A DNA stretch of 35,549 nt from Crocinitomicaceae bacterium (GTDB taxonomy: Bacteria > Bacteroidota > Bacteroidia > Flavobacteriales_D > Crocinitomicaceae), in NCBI GenBank assembly GCA_029247685.1, contig JAQWKT010000079.1, positions 1-35,549 of the forward strand, in the 5' to 3' direction. Each line of letters begins with the position of its first letter. Position 1 is the first letter of the stretch. Shown in pieces: positions 27,642-35,549 of this stretch. A program made the position numbers and the translations under genes. Under the pieces are notes generated by a model, which worked only from the letters and a program-made list of their open reading frames with translations, did not search any database and had not been told where the DNA came from.

Positions 27642-30269
27642 TTATTTTAGCCTTAAAATTAATTTTAAATTAAATCTCCTTTGGGTTAAATAATTAGGAA
27701 TAGAATAATAAACTCCATTCACATCTTGAATCCATTGTTTTGAAAGCACATTGTTGATTCCCAGTAGGTTAAATACTTCAAATGAAAGTATAGCTTGATT
27801 AAAGTTTTTGTTCCAAAATGTTTTGTTTTTTGATTGCTTGTATAAAAAGTCATAAGACATTCCAAGGTCCACTCTAAAGTACGATTTCATTCTTAAAGTA
27901 TCTTTATATTTTTGATAATCTGGTGGTCCATAGGGCAAGCGAGATCCAAACTGTAATCCCATTTGTACGGTAAAACTTTCTATCCCAGGCATTCTATCTT
28001 GAACTAGAGCTCCAATAGTTAAAAATTGATCCGTTGGTCTTGGGATATATCCTGGGAAAATTTCCAAACTATCCACAACAATCTGATCATCGCTATATCC
28101 AAATATTATTCGTTCTCCTGCTTCATTATAGTATTCCGTATAGGAATCATTTAAAATGTTTTCTTTGGTGCTTAACAAGCCAAGCTTAAAAAATGATTCA
28201 ATTCCTTTTATAAATTGTCCATACACATTCATGTCAATTCCATAAGCAAAAGCAACGGCATTGTTGTTTGCATAGTATCTTGTTCTTACATTGTCAATTT
28301 CATAGGGATTAACATCCCACATATATTTGTAATAAATTTCTCCAGAAAATTTAAATGGTGCCTCTCTTTGCCACATGTTAAAATAGATATCTGTTCCAGC
28401 TACAAAATGAGCAGATTTTTGTGCAAGTACATCCATGTTAAGGTTCCCATTAAAAGTTCGGTATTCTCTATAAAATGGTGGTTGATAATACAAACCCGAA
28501 GAAACTCGATATGCCATTGTTCTTCGTCTAATCTGATTATTTTTAACTAAATAAGCTCTTGGGATGTATGTAAAGGTTGCTCTTGGGGTGATGTATAATT
28601 CATTGTTAAGAGACGTGTATCCTATTCTAGACCCAAAAGTTAATGCCCATTTTGCAGCGGATTCTTTAATAGTATCGCAAAATGTTTTAATGATTTTTTT
28701 TCCATTTTGTTTAATTTTTTTATTAATATGAACCACATGGTTTTTTTTGATTTTTGATTGAAAAAGGTTCCATTGTCCATAAGCAGTATACCTTTCTCCA
28801 TTTAAATTAATTTTAGCTTTTATAGTTTCATGTAGTTCAATGGTGTTTGGATTTCCCTGAGGCAAGCTGTATCCAGCCGAATCAATCATTCTCCATTCGC
28901 TTAAAACATCAGAAAAATAATCCTTTTGATAATTTAAGCCCCATTTTATTGAATTTTCGGTTCTTTTATTATTGGAGTTAATAGTTGGAAATCGATGCGT
29001 TCCATCATGATATACATTAATAATAGTTGCATTTAATCGGTTTCTTGCATGATTTAAGAAGGAACCAACTCCCAAAACCGCAATTGAATCTCCATATTCT
29101 TCTTTGGAGGGATCCGTTTCCAATTGATTAATATAATATTGCCCCAAAACATCAAAATATTCTTTTTCATCCGTATTAAAAATAGTTGCGAAAAAAGCGA
29201 TATCTGTTCTTTTATTTGGCTTCCATAGAAGTTTTGTTCCGCCCATTGCCGTTTGGAACTTGGTGTGTTCCTCTCCTTCAAAATAAACTCTAAATGAATA
29301 TGCTTCATTTGCCGTTCCAAAATCTGTTTCTTGCGTTTGAGGTTTAAAGCGGTATAGATTGCTTGAATAATGTCCAAGAATAGAGAGACTGAGATTGTCG
29401 GTTAATTCAAAATCAAGAAGTAGTTGCCCATCTGCAAAAACAGGATTATATGACCCTGTAGTTGGCAGAGCATTTAAAAGGTAACCATTTGATCGATATC
29501 TACCACCAGCAAGATAAGAAAATCGATTGCTTACAGCATCTTCTACATGCGCTTCAGCTCCAAGAAGCGAAGCAATAGCAGAAGCATTGAATTTTTTTGG
29601 TTTTTTGTACTGAATATCAAGTACAGAACTAAGTTTATCGCCATAATTACATGCAAACCCACCAGCAGAAAAACGAATGGATTCTACTAGAGCAGAATGT
29701 ATAAAACTCATTCCTTCTTGTTGTCCGCTTCGTGTTAAAAAAGGCCTATACACTTTAAATCCATTCACATAAACTAGATTTTCATCATAATTCCCCCCTC
29801 TTACGTTATAATTACTTGTTAATTCATTATTGGATGTTGCTGAGCTAACCAGAGTAAGGTATTTTTCAAAACTACCCGTTATCTTTTGAGCATCAATGGT
29901 AGGAAGTTTTGGAATAGTAAAGGTTTCAATTTTATAGCTAGAAATATTTACATTTTCATGTTGAATAAAATTAAATGAGATCCGCCCAATATTAATTGTG
30001 TTTTTTTGGATTGTATTGATGGAGTCAACATAAATAGTTTTCTTGTACCCAAGAACAGAAAAAATTATTTTACTTGATTTTGAGAGTTCTTTTAATTTAA
30101 AATTACCTAATGAGTCTGTGTATATGTAAGTATTAGATTTATCTTTTCTAATTAAAACTCCTTCTAAAGGAGAGCCTTTTTTATCGGTGCATTTTCCAAT
30201 AGCAATAATCTTTTGATTAAAAACAAAAAATGGAATCAATAAAACCGGTAAAATAATATAGCGCAACAT
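27642..30269 (-). CDS. TonB-dependent receptor with carboxypeptidase-like N-terminal domain
   Basis: An 875-residue outer-membrane receptor for energised uptake. Signal peptide about 1-18. A carboxypeptidase-regulatory-like beta sandwich covers about 22-95 (CTDKKGSPLEGVLIRKDKSN, then YTDSLGNFKL), the plug covers about 120-222 with the conserved NVRGGNYDENLVYVNG (155-170), and the barrel runs to the end, which finishes in alternating aromatic/hydrophobic residues (RRFNLKLILRLK). It has no SusD partner beside it, so it is a lone receptor; the ligand is unknown. The ABC importer about 2.3 kb away could act in the same uptake route, but it is not in the same operon. Confidence 0.9.
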   Translation of the reverse strand: MLRYIILPVLLIPFFVFNQKIIAIGKCTDKKGSPLEGVLIRKDKSNTYIYTDSLGNFKLKELSKSSKIIFSVLGYKKTIYVDSINTIQKNTINIGRISFNFIQHENVNISSYKIETFTIPKLPTIDAQKITGSFEKYLTLVSSATSNNELTSNYNVRGGNYDENLVYVNGFKVYRPFLTRSGQQEGMSFIHSALVESIRFSAGGFACNYGDKLSSVLDIQYKKPKKFNASAIASLLGAEAHVEDAVSNRFSYLAGGRYRSNGYLLNALPTTGSYNPVFADGQLLLDFELTDNLSLSILGHYSSNLYRFKPQTQETDFGTANEAYSFRVYFEGEEHTKFQTAMGGTKLLWKPNKRTDIAFFATIFNTDEKEYFDVLGQYYINQLETDPSKEEYGDSIAVLGVGSFLNHARNRLNATIINVYHDGTHRFPTINSNNKRTENSIKWGLNYQKDYFSDVLSEWRMIDSAGYSLPQGNPNTIELHETIKAKINLNGERYTAYGQWNLFQSKIKKNHVVHINKKIKQNGKKIIKTFCDTIKESAAKWALTFGSRIGYTSLNNELYITPRATFTYIPRAYLVKNNQIRRRTMAYRVSSGLYYQPPFYREYRTFNGNLNMDVLAQKSAHFVAGTDIYFNMWQREAPFKFSGEIYYKYMWDVNPYEIDNVRTRYYANNNAVAFAYGIDMNVYGQFIKGIESFFKLGLLSTKENILNDSYTEYYNEAGERIIFGYSDDQIVVDSLEIFPGYIPRPTDQFLTIGALVQDRMPGIESFTVQMGLQFGSRLPYGPPDYQKYKDTLRMKSYFRVDLGMSYDFLYKQSKNKTFWNKNFNQAILSFEVFNLLGINNVLSKQWIQDVNGVYYSIPNYLTQRRFNLKLILRLK

Positions 30270-30273
30270 GAAG

Positions 30274-30281
30274 CAAAGGTA
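30274..30281 (-). promoter_or_regulatory. Weak candidate -7 element for the receptor gene
   Basis: Reads TACCTTTG on the minus strand (TAnnTTTG), but ends only 4 bases before the ATG at 30269, so any transcript from it would be almost leaderless. No -33 partner is visible. Confidence 0.25.
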
Positions 30282-30327
30282 TCTTTATAACGTATATTTT
30301 GTTTAAAAATTGAATAAAAACAAGTAT

Positions 30328-31164
30328 TTAAGGAAAAGTTTTTTGTAGAAATAAATGTGTTTTATAACAAAGCCCTTCTAACGGCTTAGGTAAATAATCA
30401 TAATTCCATGGTTGGGAGGATCCAAAAGTATGTTGGGTATTTTTGATGACATTTAAGCTAGTGTTTAACCATTCTGCTATTTTTTTTCCTTCATTTATAC
30501 TCACCGATTCGTCTTCTTTGCCATGAAAAATTAGTGTTGGTTTTTTTGTTTTTTTACAAGCATTTTTAATATTCAATTTCTCTTGATTTAAAATAAAATC
30601 TTCATATTGCGAATACGAATGACCAAGTTCTTGTTTGGTTCTTCCATTTTTAATAAATCTAATTTTATTTGTTTTCCATTCTTCAAGTTTCTTTCCATTT
30701 GGAAATCTACTTTCAATATCACAAATAGCTGCACAGGCAATAATGCTATCAACCTTATCTTTCTTTGCATTTAAGAGTGCTATGGCACCACCTCTAGAGT
30801 GGCCCATTAAATGAATGGATTTAAATGTTATTTCCGTTTGATCAATCCAATTTAAAACACACTCAAGATCATCTATTTCATAGCTATAGCAATTTTTTTC
30901 AAAAGCTTTGGTGTCAGGAAAATCAATGCCATTAACTTCCGTTCCTCCATTATGCGACATATTAAATTTACAAAAAGAGTAACCTAGCTTATTAAAATAT
31001 CTTTCTACAAGATTCCAACATCCCCAGTCTTTATAACCCATATATCCATGAATAAAAACGATAAGTTTTCCGTTGTTTATTTGAGGTATCGATAAATCGA
31101 TAAGGCTTTTTCGATTTTTAGAACCAATATAGGTTCCATTAATAATGGATTTTCTAAAAAGCAT
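30328..31164 (-). CDS. Alpha/beta hydrolase
   Basis: A 278-residue serine hydrolase. The oxyanion-hole segment FIHGYMGYKDW (37-47), the nucleophile elbow GHSRGG (Ser123), the acid segment IFHGKEDESV, and the terminal His in NTQHTFG give a complete triad. The substrate (ester or peptide) cannot be told. The start at 31164 is chosen because ATG there overlaps the pepD stop as TAATG; a TTG 45 bases upstream (31209) is in frame but inside pepD and less likely. It is the last gene of a likely M1-pepD-hydrolase unit and is 58 bases upstream of the receptor gene. Confidence 0.88.
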   Translation of the reverse strand: MLFRKSIINGTYIGSKNRKSLIDLSIPQINNGKLIVFIHGYMGYKDWGCWNLVERYFNKLGYSFCKFNMSHNGGTEVNGIDFPDTKAFEKNCYSYEIDDLECVLNWIDQTEITFKSIHLMGHSRGGAIALLNAKKDKVDSIIACAAICDIESRFPNGKKLEEWKTNKIRFIKNGRTKQELGHSYSQYEDFILNQEKLNIKNACKKTKKPTLIFHGKEDESVSINEGKKIAEWLNTSLNVIKNTQHTFGSSQPWNYDYLPKPLEGLCYKTHLFLQKTFP

Positions 31165-32618
31165 TATTTTTTCGGTATTCTTTTTAATGTTTCTAAATAA
31201 AACTTCCAAAATTTCTGAACGGATGAAATTTGAACTTTTTCATCAGGAGAATGTGCGGCTCTTATATTTGGACCAAATGAAATCATGTCAACTCCTGGGA
31301 GGTGTTTTCCTAAAATACCACATTCTAATCCAGCATGACATGCCTTTACATTTGGTTTTTCGTTAAATAGTTCAGTATAAAGATCTTCCATTATTTTAAG
31401 GATTTCAGATTCTGAATCTGGTCTCCATCCAGGGTAATCCCCTTCTTGAACTACCTCACAACCCATATTTTCAAATGCACATCGAATAGTCATTGCAATT
31501 TCATCCTTGGTACTTTCGACACTACTTCTTTGAAGTGATTGAGTTGAAAAAATTCCATTAGAAAGTTCTATTTTAGCTAGAGAAGAAGAAGTTTCTACAA
31601 GTCCATCAAATTCTGGGCTCATTCTAAAAACGCCATTATGAAGACTACATAAGGTTTTAATAATTTTATTTTGATCGATTGGGTTTACGGCTTTATTTAA
31701 CTTTTCCGTTTTAGAGATTGATATTTTGAAATTTGGTTCAATGGATGCGTACTCTTCATGAAGCGTATCGCTAATGTTAACTATTGCTTGCTCTAGATTT
31801 TTTTCATTGGATAAAGAAATTGCAATAACTGCGTCGGCTTCTCTTGGGATAGCATTTCTTAAACTTCCTCCATGAAAACTAACCAATTGAAAAGAAAGTG
31901 AATTAGATAGAGAAAACAGCATTCTACTCATCCATTTGTTAGCATTTCCCCTTCCCTTATGAATATCCATTCCTGAATGACCACCAAGTAATCCTCTAAT
32001 AGAAACTTTTTTTAGAACGAATGAGTCATCAATAGAAATTTCCGAGTAAGTATATTTGGTATTTGTGTCTATACCACCTGCACATCCTATCGATAATTCA
32101 TCATCATCTTCGGTGTCAAGATTTAAGAGTATTTCTCCATTAAACATATTTCCCTCCATGTGTTTTGCTCCGGTCATCCCTGTTTCTTCATCTATTGTAA
32201 AAAGAGCTTCAATCGGTGGATGATCGATATCAGTTGATGCTAAAACCCCCATTATTGCAGCAACTCCAATGCCATTGTCTGCACCTAGAGTAGTTCCTTT
32301 TGCTTTAACCCAATCCTCATCGATATACATCTTAATCCCTTCCTTTTCAAAATCAAAAATAGTATCGGCATTTTTTTGATGAACCATATCAATATGGGAT
32401 TGAAGGATAATGGTTTTTCGATCTTCCATTCCAGGAGATGCAGGTTTTTTTATAATTACATTTTTAATATTATCAATGTTTGTTTCCAAACCAAGTTGAT
32501 TTCCAAAATCAACCATAAATTGAATTATTCTTTCTTCTTTTTTTGATGGTCTTGGAACCTTATTTAGGTTTTCAAAATTGGACCATAAACTAACTGGATT
32601 TAAATCTGAAATTGACAT
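31164..32618 (-). CDS. pepD: Aminoacyl-histidine dipeptidase (PepD)
   Basis: A 484-residue di-zinc M20-family dipeptidase (Xaa-His and other dipeptides) of the cytoplasm. Metal ligands and catalytic residues: His75 and Asp77 in QSHIDMVHQ, Asp114 in LGADNGIG, Glu144/Glu145 in TIDEETGMTG, Asp168 in LNLDTEDDD, and the C-terminal His in RAAHSPDE. The central dimerisation domain (GGHSGMDIHKGRGNANK) is present. Length matches PepD. It lies 5 bases after the M1 aminopeptidase gene and overlaps the hydrolase start, so peptide breakdown by M1 and PepD is likely coordinated. Confidence 0.95.
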   Translation of the reverse strand: MSISDLNPVSLWSNFENLNKVPRPSKKEERIIQFMVDFGNQLGLETNIDNIKNVIIKKPASPGMEDRKTIILQSHIDMVHQKNADTIFDFEKEGIKMYIDEDWVKAKGTTLGADNGIGVAAIMGVLASTDIDHPPIEALFTIDEETGMTGAKHMEGNMFNGEILLNLDTEDDDELSIGCAGGIDTNTKYTYSEISIDDSFVLKKVSIRGLLGGHSGMDIHKGRGNANKWMSRMLFSLSNSLSFQLVSFHGGSLRNAIPREADAVIAISLSNEKNLEQAIVNISDTLHEEYASIEPNFKISISKTEKLNKAVNPIDQNKIIKTLCSLHNGVFRMSPEFDGLVETSSSLAKIELSNGIFSTQSLQRSSVESTKDEIAMTIRCAFENMGCEVVQEGDYPGWRPDSESEILKIMEDLYTELFNEKPNVKACHAGLECGILGKHLPGVDMISFGPNIRAAHSPDEKVQISSVQKFWKFYLETLKRIPKK

Positions 32619-32623
32619 ATTGT

Positions 32624-34561
32624 TTAATTTAATATTTTTTGAATACTTGATCTAGATATTGAATGGTAGTTTTCTTTATTTGTATTAAAGATTTGTTTTG
32701 CCCATTCTTTATTACTTTTTATAAGTTCTTTATATATTGGAGATAGGTATTTTCGTCTCCCTATTTTTTTTAAGAATTTTTCAATCTGAGGAAATACTTC
32801 CTTGTAATTTCTTTTAATACACAAAAGGTACCATTCCATCATAATTTCAGCATTTCCACAAGTACTGAAATTCATGTATTTATCAGCAAGTGAAAGTTTG
32901 CTAACATCAATATCATTAGGTAATGACCGGATAAATTCCATCCATTCTTGAGTACTAAAATCAGTTCGTTTTATTTGCTTAGTAACAAGCTTTGATTGTC
33001 CAGTTTTCTTAGATTTTTCAAACACTCCTTTTTTTCGAAAAATATTTCGCCCAGATATAAATTGCTTTGCTAAACGCTTCATTTTTTTAAATTTTGTCGA
33101 GTTTATTTGAATACAATTTAATGGGATGTTTTCTTTATAAATCCATTCTTCAACATTGAAATCAAGATGTTTTGGTAGCAGTAAGTTCTTTTTCAGATAA
33201 AGAATGAATTTTTCGGTACTAATCGATTTAAAAGAATAGTCTTTAAAATAATTTAGAAGAAATTCATCTAAAGATTTTCTTCCAACAAGTTTTTCAAGAG
33301 TTTTAAAAAAATAGGCTCCTTTTACATATGCAATTTGTGTAATGCAGTCGTCTGGATCTCTTCCTTTTAAATCAAGTTTGAGTCTGGTATCGTATATCCT
33401 ATTTGCTTTTTTTAATTCGATTACTTCATTTTTTAATTCGGAAAATTCAATTAAAGAAAGCATGTCCGAATAACCTTTCCCTCGAATTTCTTCCATTATT
33501 CGATGCTCAATATAAACTGTGACTCCTTCATTTAGCCAGAAATCATTCCAAGTCCTGTTTGTTACAAGATTTCCTGACCAACTATGAGCCAATTCATGAG
33601 CAATAACACTAACCAAGCTTTTATCTCCAGTGATTACTGTAGGATTGATAAAGGCAAGCATGGGGTTTTCCATCCCTCCAAAAGGAAATGCATATGGCAA
33701 AACAAGAATATCGTATTGCTCCCATTTATACTTTCCATATAGAACTTCTGCAGCATCGATCATTTTAGGTAGGTCTTCAAATTCTTTAGTACTCGTTTTT
33801 ATTAATTCCTTTTCAGCATAAACGCCACACATTTCATTAATTTTTTTGTACTTCAAGTCTCCTACAGCTAATGCGATTAAATAACTAGGGATTTCCTTGT
33901 TCATTCTAAATTTAAATTTCCCGTTTTTATTACTTATTTTTTTTGCGCTCATTACGGCAATTAAATTATCTGGAACAGAAACTTCTGCAGTGTATGTAAA
34001 TCGATTTCCAGGCGTGTCTTGAAGTGGAATCCATGTTCTGGTTAGAATAGGTTCGCCTTGTGTATATAGAAACGGGTGTATTTTTCCTTCGGTTTGATTT
34101 GGCTCGAGCCAATCAAGCGCAGCTGATTTTTTTGTGGTTTTATAATAAATGTTTATTTTACTATAAGCTGGACTGGTTACAATTCTTAACGGTTGTCCTA
34201 ATATGGAATCTTTATCCCATGGTCCAAGATGAAATTTTATTTCTTTTTCTTCTTTTTTTTGACCTACAGTAACTTTTTGTATTGATAGATGTTTGGTGTC
34301 AAAGATGATGGTATCAAAACCTTTATTTTTCATAGTGTGTCTAGCAACCCCATAAATGATTTTATTTTTAAAATCAACATCAAGTTCAAGATCAAGGTGA
34401 ATGGTTCTTACGTGATCAATATTTGAATAACTATGACAATCAATTGGGTGAATATTGAATTTATTATTCTCTTTGTCTTTTGTCGAATCATTGCAAGAAT
34501 TAAGAATGATTCCAAAAGAGAATAGGCTAATTTTTAGGAAAAATTCAAAAGATTTTTTCAT
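32624..34561 (-). CDS. M1-family metallopeptidase, predicted lipoprotein
   Basis: A 645-residue zinc aminopeptidase. The signal ends in a lipobox ILNSC with Cys23 as the lipid site, so it is probably anchored to the outer membrane or inner membrane surface. The exopeptidase motif GGMEN is at 295-299, and the zinc site is HELAH (322-326) with Glu345 in WLNEG. Its order (N-terminal beta domain, thermolysin-like domain, C-terminal helical domain) fits the leukotriene-A4-hydrolase/aminopeptidase group. It releases N-terminal residues from peptides. pepD follows after 5 bases. A small hairpin (34561-34579) covers the start region. Confidence 0.93.
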   Translation of the reverse strand: MKKSFEFFLKISLFSFGIILNSCNDSTKDKENNKFNIHPIDCHSYSNIDHVRTIHLDLELDVDFKNKIIYGVARHTMKNKGFDTIIFDTKHLSIQKVTVGQKKEEKEIKFHLGPWDKDSILGQPLRIVTSPAYSKINIYYKTTKKSAALDWLEPNQTEGKIHPFLYTQGEPILTRTWIPLQDTPGNRFTYTAEVSVPDNLIAVMSAKKISNKNGKFKFRMNKEIPSYLIALAVGDLKYKKINEMCGVYAEKELIKTSTKEFEDLPKMIDAAEVLYGKYKWEQYDILVLPYAFPFGGMENPMLAFINPTVITGDKSLVSVIAHELAHSWSGNLVTNRTWNDFWLNEGVTVYIEHRIMEEIRGKGYSDMLSLIEFSELKNEVIELKKANRIYDTRLKLDLKGRDPDDCITQIAYVKGAYFFKTLEKLVGRKSLDEFLLNYFKDYSFKSISTEKFILYLKKNLLLPKHLDFNVEEWIYKENIPLNCIQINSTKFKKMKRLAKQFISGRNIFRKKGVFEKSKKTGQSKLVTKQIKRTDFSTQEWMEFIRSLPNDIDVSKLSLADKYMNFSTCGNAEIMMEWYLLCIKRNYKEVFPQIEKFLKKIGRRKYLSPIYKELIKSNKEWAKQIFNTNKENYHSISRSSIQKILN

Positions 34562-34579
34562 CTTACGAATTTAGTAAGA
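34561..34579. repeat. Short inverted repeat at the M1 gene start
   Basis: TCTTAC, seven bases, GTAAGA: 6-base arms beginning at the A of the minus-strand start codon. In RNA it could form a small hairpin next to the start. It is weak and could be chance. Confidence 0.3.
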
Positions 34580-34622
34580 AATCAAGAATATAGAAGAGAG
34601 TTTGAAAAAGATATATAAATTG

Positions 34623-35549
34623 TTAGACTAAGTCTTTAGACCTTAAAAATACTTCAAGAGATTCTAGATCAGAAAACAAGACTTCTCGGGCTTTACTTCC
34701 TTGAAAAGGCCCAATAATTCCAAAACCTTCTAGTTGATCAACAATTCTTCCAGCTCGGTTGTAGCCAATTTTTAGTTTTCGTTGTAATAAACTTGCTGAT
34801 CCTTGTTGATTGGTAACAACAATTCTAGCAGAATCAACAAATATAGGGTCAATGTCATCCATCTCAACATTTCCTCCTCCATCAGCTCCCTCTCCAACAA
34901 ATTCGGGCAATAATAATGCCTCTGGGTAGGCCCTTTGAGAACCAATAAACTCACATATTTTTTCAACTTCTGGGGTGTCTACAAACCCACATTGTAAACG
35001 TATAACATCTGAACCAGTAGATATTAACATGTCTCCACGTCCTATTAACTGATCTGCTCCAGAGGTGTCTAAAATTGTTCTAGAATCAATTTTAGATAAC
35101 ACTCTAAATGCTATTCTTGCAGGGAAATTAGCTTTAATCATTCCTGTTATTACATTTACAGATGGTCTTTGGGTAGCAACAATTAAATGTATTCCAACGG
35201 CTCGAGCTAATTGGGCAATTCTTGCTATGGGATGTTCGACTTCTTTTCCTGCAGTCATAATCAAATCTGCGAACTCGTCAATTAATAGTACTATATAGGG
35301 CAAATATCGGTGCCCATTTTCTGGGTTTAATTTCCGTTTAATGAATTTTTGATTGTATTCTTTAATAGTTCTTGAACCAGCGTTTTTAAGTAGTTCATAC
35401 CTTTCATCCATTTCAGAACATAGAGAGTTAAGTGTATTAACTACTTTAGATGTATCGGTGATAATTGCATCTTCTTCGTCTGGTAATTTAGCAAGAAAAT
35501 GCCTTTCTATTTTATTATAGAGAGTTAATTCTACTTTTTTAGGATCTAC
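34623..35549 (-). CDS. ftsK: DNA translocase FtsK, C-terminal part
   Basis: The frame is open to the window edge, giving the last 308 residues of an FtsK/SpoIIIE DNA translocase. The Walker B strand is IVLLIDEFADLI, followed by the HLIVATQRPSVNVITG segment and AFRVLSKIDSRTIL; Walker A lies outside the window. The last about 60 residues form the gamma winged helix that reads polar DNA motifs (SASLLQRKLKIGYNRAGRIVDQLEGFGIIG). It moves chromosome ends during division at the septum. It is 61 bases upstream of the M1 gene on the same strand. Confidence 0.95.
   Translation of the reverse strand, partial: VDPKKVELTLYNKIERHFLAKLPDEEDAIITDTSKVVNTLNSLCSEMDERYELLKNAGSRTIKEYNQKFIKRKLNPENGHRYLPYIVLLIDEFADLIMTAGKEVEHPIARIAQLARAVGIHLIVATQRPSVNVITGMIKANFPARIAFRVLSKIDSRTILDTSGADQLIGRGDMLISTGSDVIRLQCGFVDTPEVEKICEFIGSQRAYPEALLLPEFVGEGADGGGNVEMDDIDPIFVDSARIVVTNQQGSASLLQRKLKIGYNRAGRIVDQLEGFGIIGPFQGSKAREVLFSDLESLEVFLRSKDLV

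Noticed and set aside
28215..28550. 111-residue plus-strand frame opposite the receptor gene
   Set aside because: Antisense to a confident receptor barrel; no start context and no recognisable protein.
31165..31209. TTG start at 31209 for the alpha/beta hydrolase
   Set aside because: It would lie 45 bases inside pepD and adds residues with no family similarity; the ATG at 31164 overlapping the pepD stop is better.

Overview
The window is a compact, low-GC chromosomal segment from a member of the Bacteroidota, most likely a marine Flavobacteriales-type bacterium. The evidence is a short primary sigma factor without region 1.1, type IX secretion (T9SS) C-terminal sorting tails, a PorV/PorQ plus PorU2-like pair, a SusC-like TonB-dependent receptor with a carboxypeptidase-like N-terminus, a DUF3822 protein, an OstA-like protein next to purA, and -7 promoter elements of the form TAnnTTTG. 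No tRNA, rRNA, CRISPR array, insertion sequence or phage gene is visible. The largest gap between genes is about 220 bases (1739-1961), so no stretch over 300 bases lacks a gene. The region reads as core genome rather than a mobile island.

Layout. 1-808 holds the 3' end of a secreted T9SS cargo protein, closed by a perfect bidirectional terminator shared with the convergent primary sigma factor gene (869-1738). A plus-strand cluster follows with gaps of 4, 3 and -4 bases: Fur-family regulator, STAS protein, purA, OstA-like protein (1962-5561). A RecD-like helicase (5547-6929) converges on it. Next come an unrecognised membrane protein, DUF3822, rsmD, coaD and a thioredoxin-fold protein lacking the CxxC (7016-11272). 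The minus-strand set pssA, purS and aldehyde dehydrogenase (13826 down to 11269) meets it tail to tail.

13953-20218 carries a PorV/PorQ-family barrel and a 1723-residue C25-peptidase protein resembling the putative T9SS sortase PorU2. 22415-20219 (minus) is an LpxD-like acyltransferase overlapping a GAF-SpoIIE phosphatase. 25330-22523 (minus) is a three-gene iron/cobalamin-type ABC importer, divergent from a sigma-54-type regulator without a DNA-binding domain (25478-26641) and gpsA. The rest is on the minus strand: a TonB-dependent receptor, an alpha/beta hydrolase, pepD, an M1 lipoprotein aminopeptidase, and the 3' end of ftsK, which runs off the window.

How the genes fit together. Envelope biogenesis dominates: OstA-like protein, LpxD-like enzyme, PssA, GpsA, PorV/PorU2 and the receptor. 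Around it are nutrient import (ABC importer), peptide breakdown (M1, PepD), housekeeping (PurA, PurS, CoaD, RsmD, FtsK) and regulators (RpoD, Fur, STAS, SpoIIE, sigma-54 activator). I see no clear new defence or mobile system. The items most worth following are the PorV/PorU2 pair, the ABC-operon palindrome, the HTH-less sigma-54 activator with a changed GAFTGA loop, the cysteine-less thioredoxin-fold protein and the unknown membrane protein at 7016.
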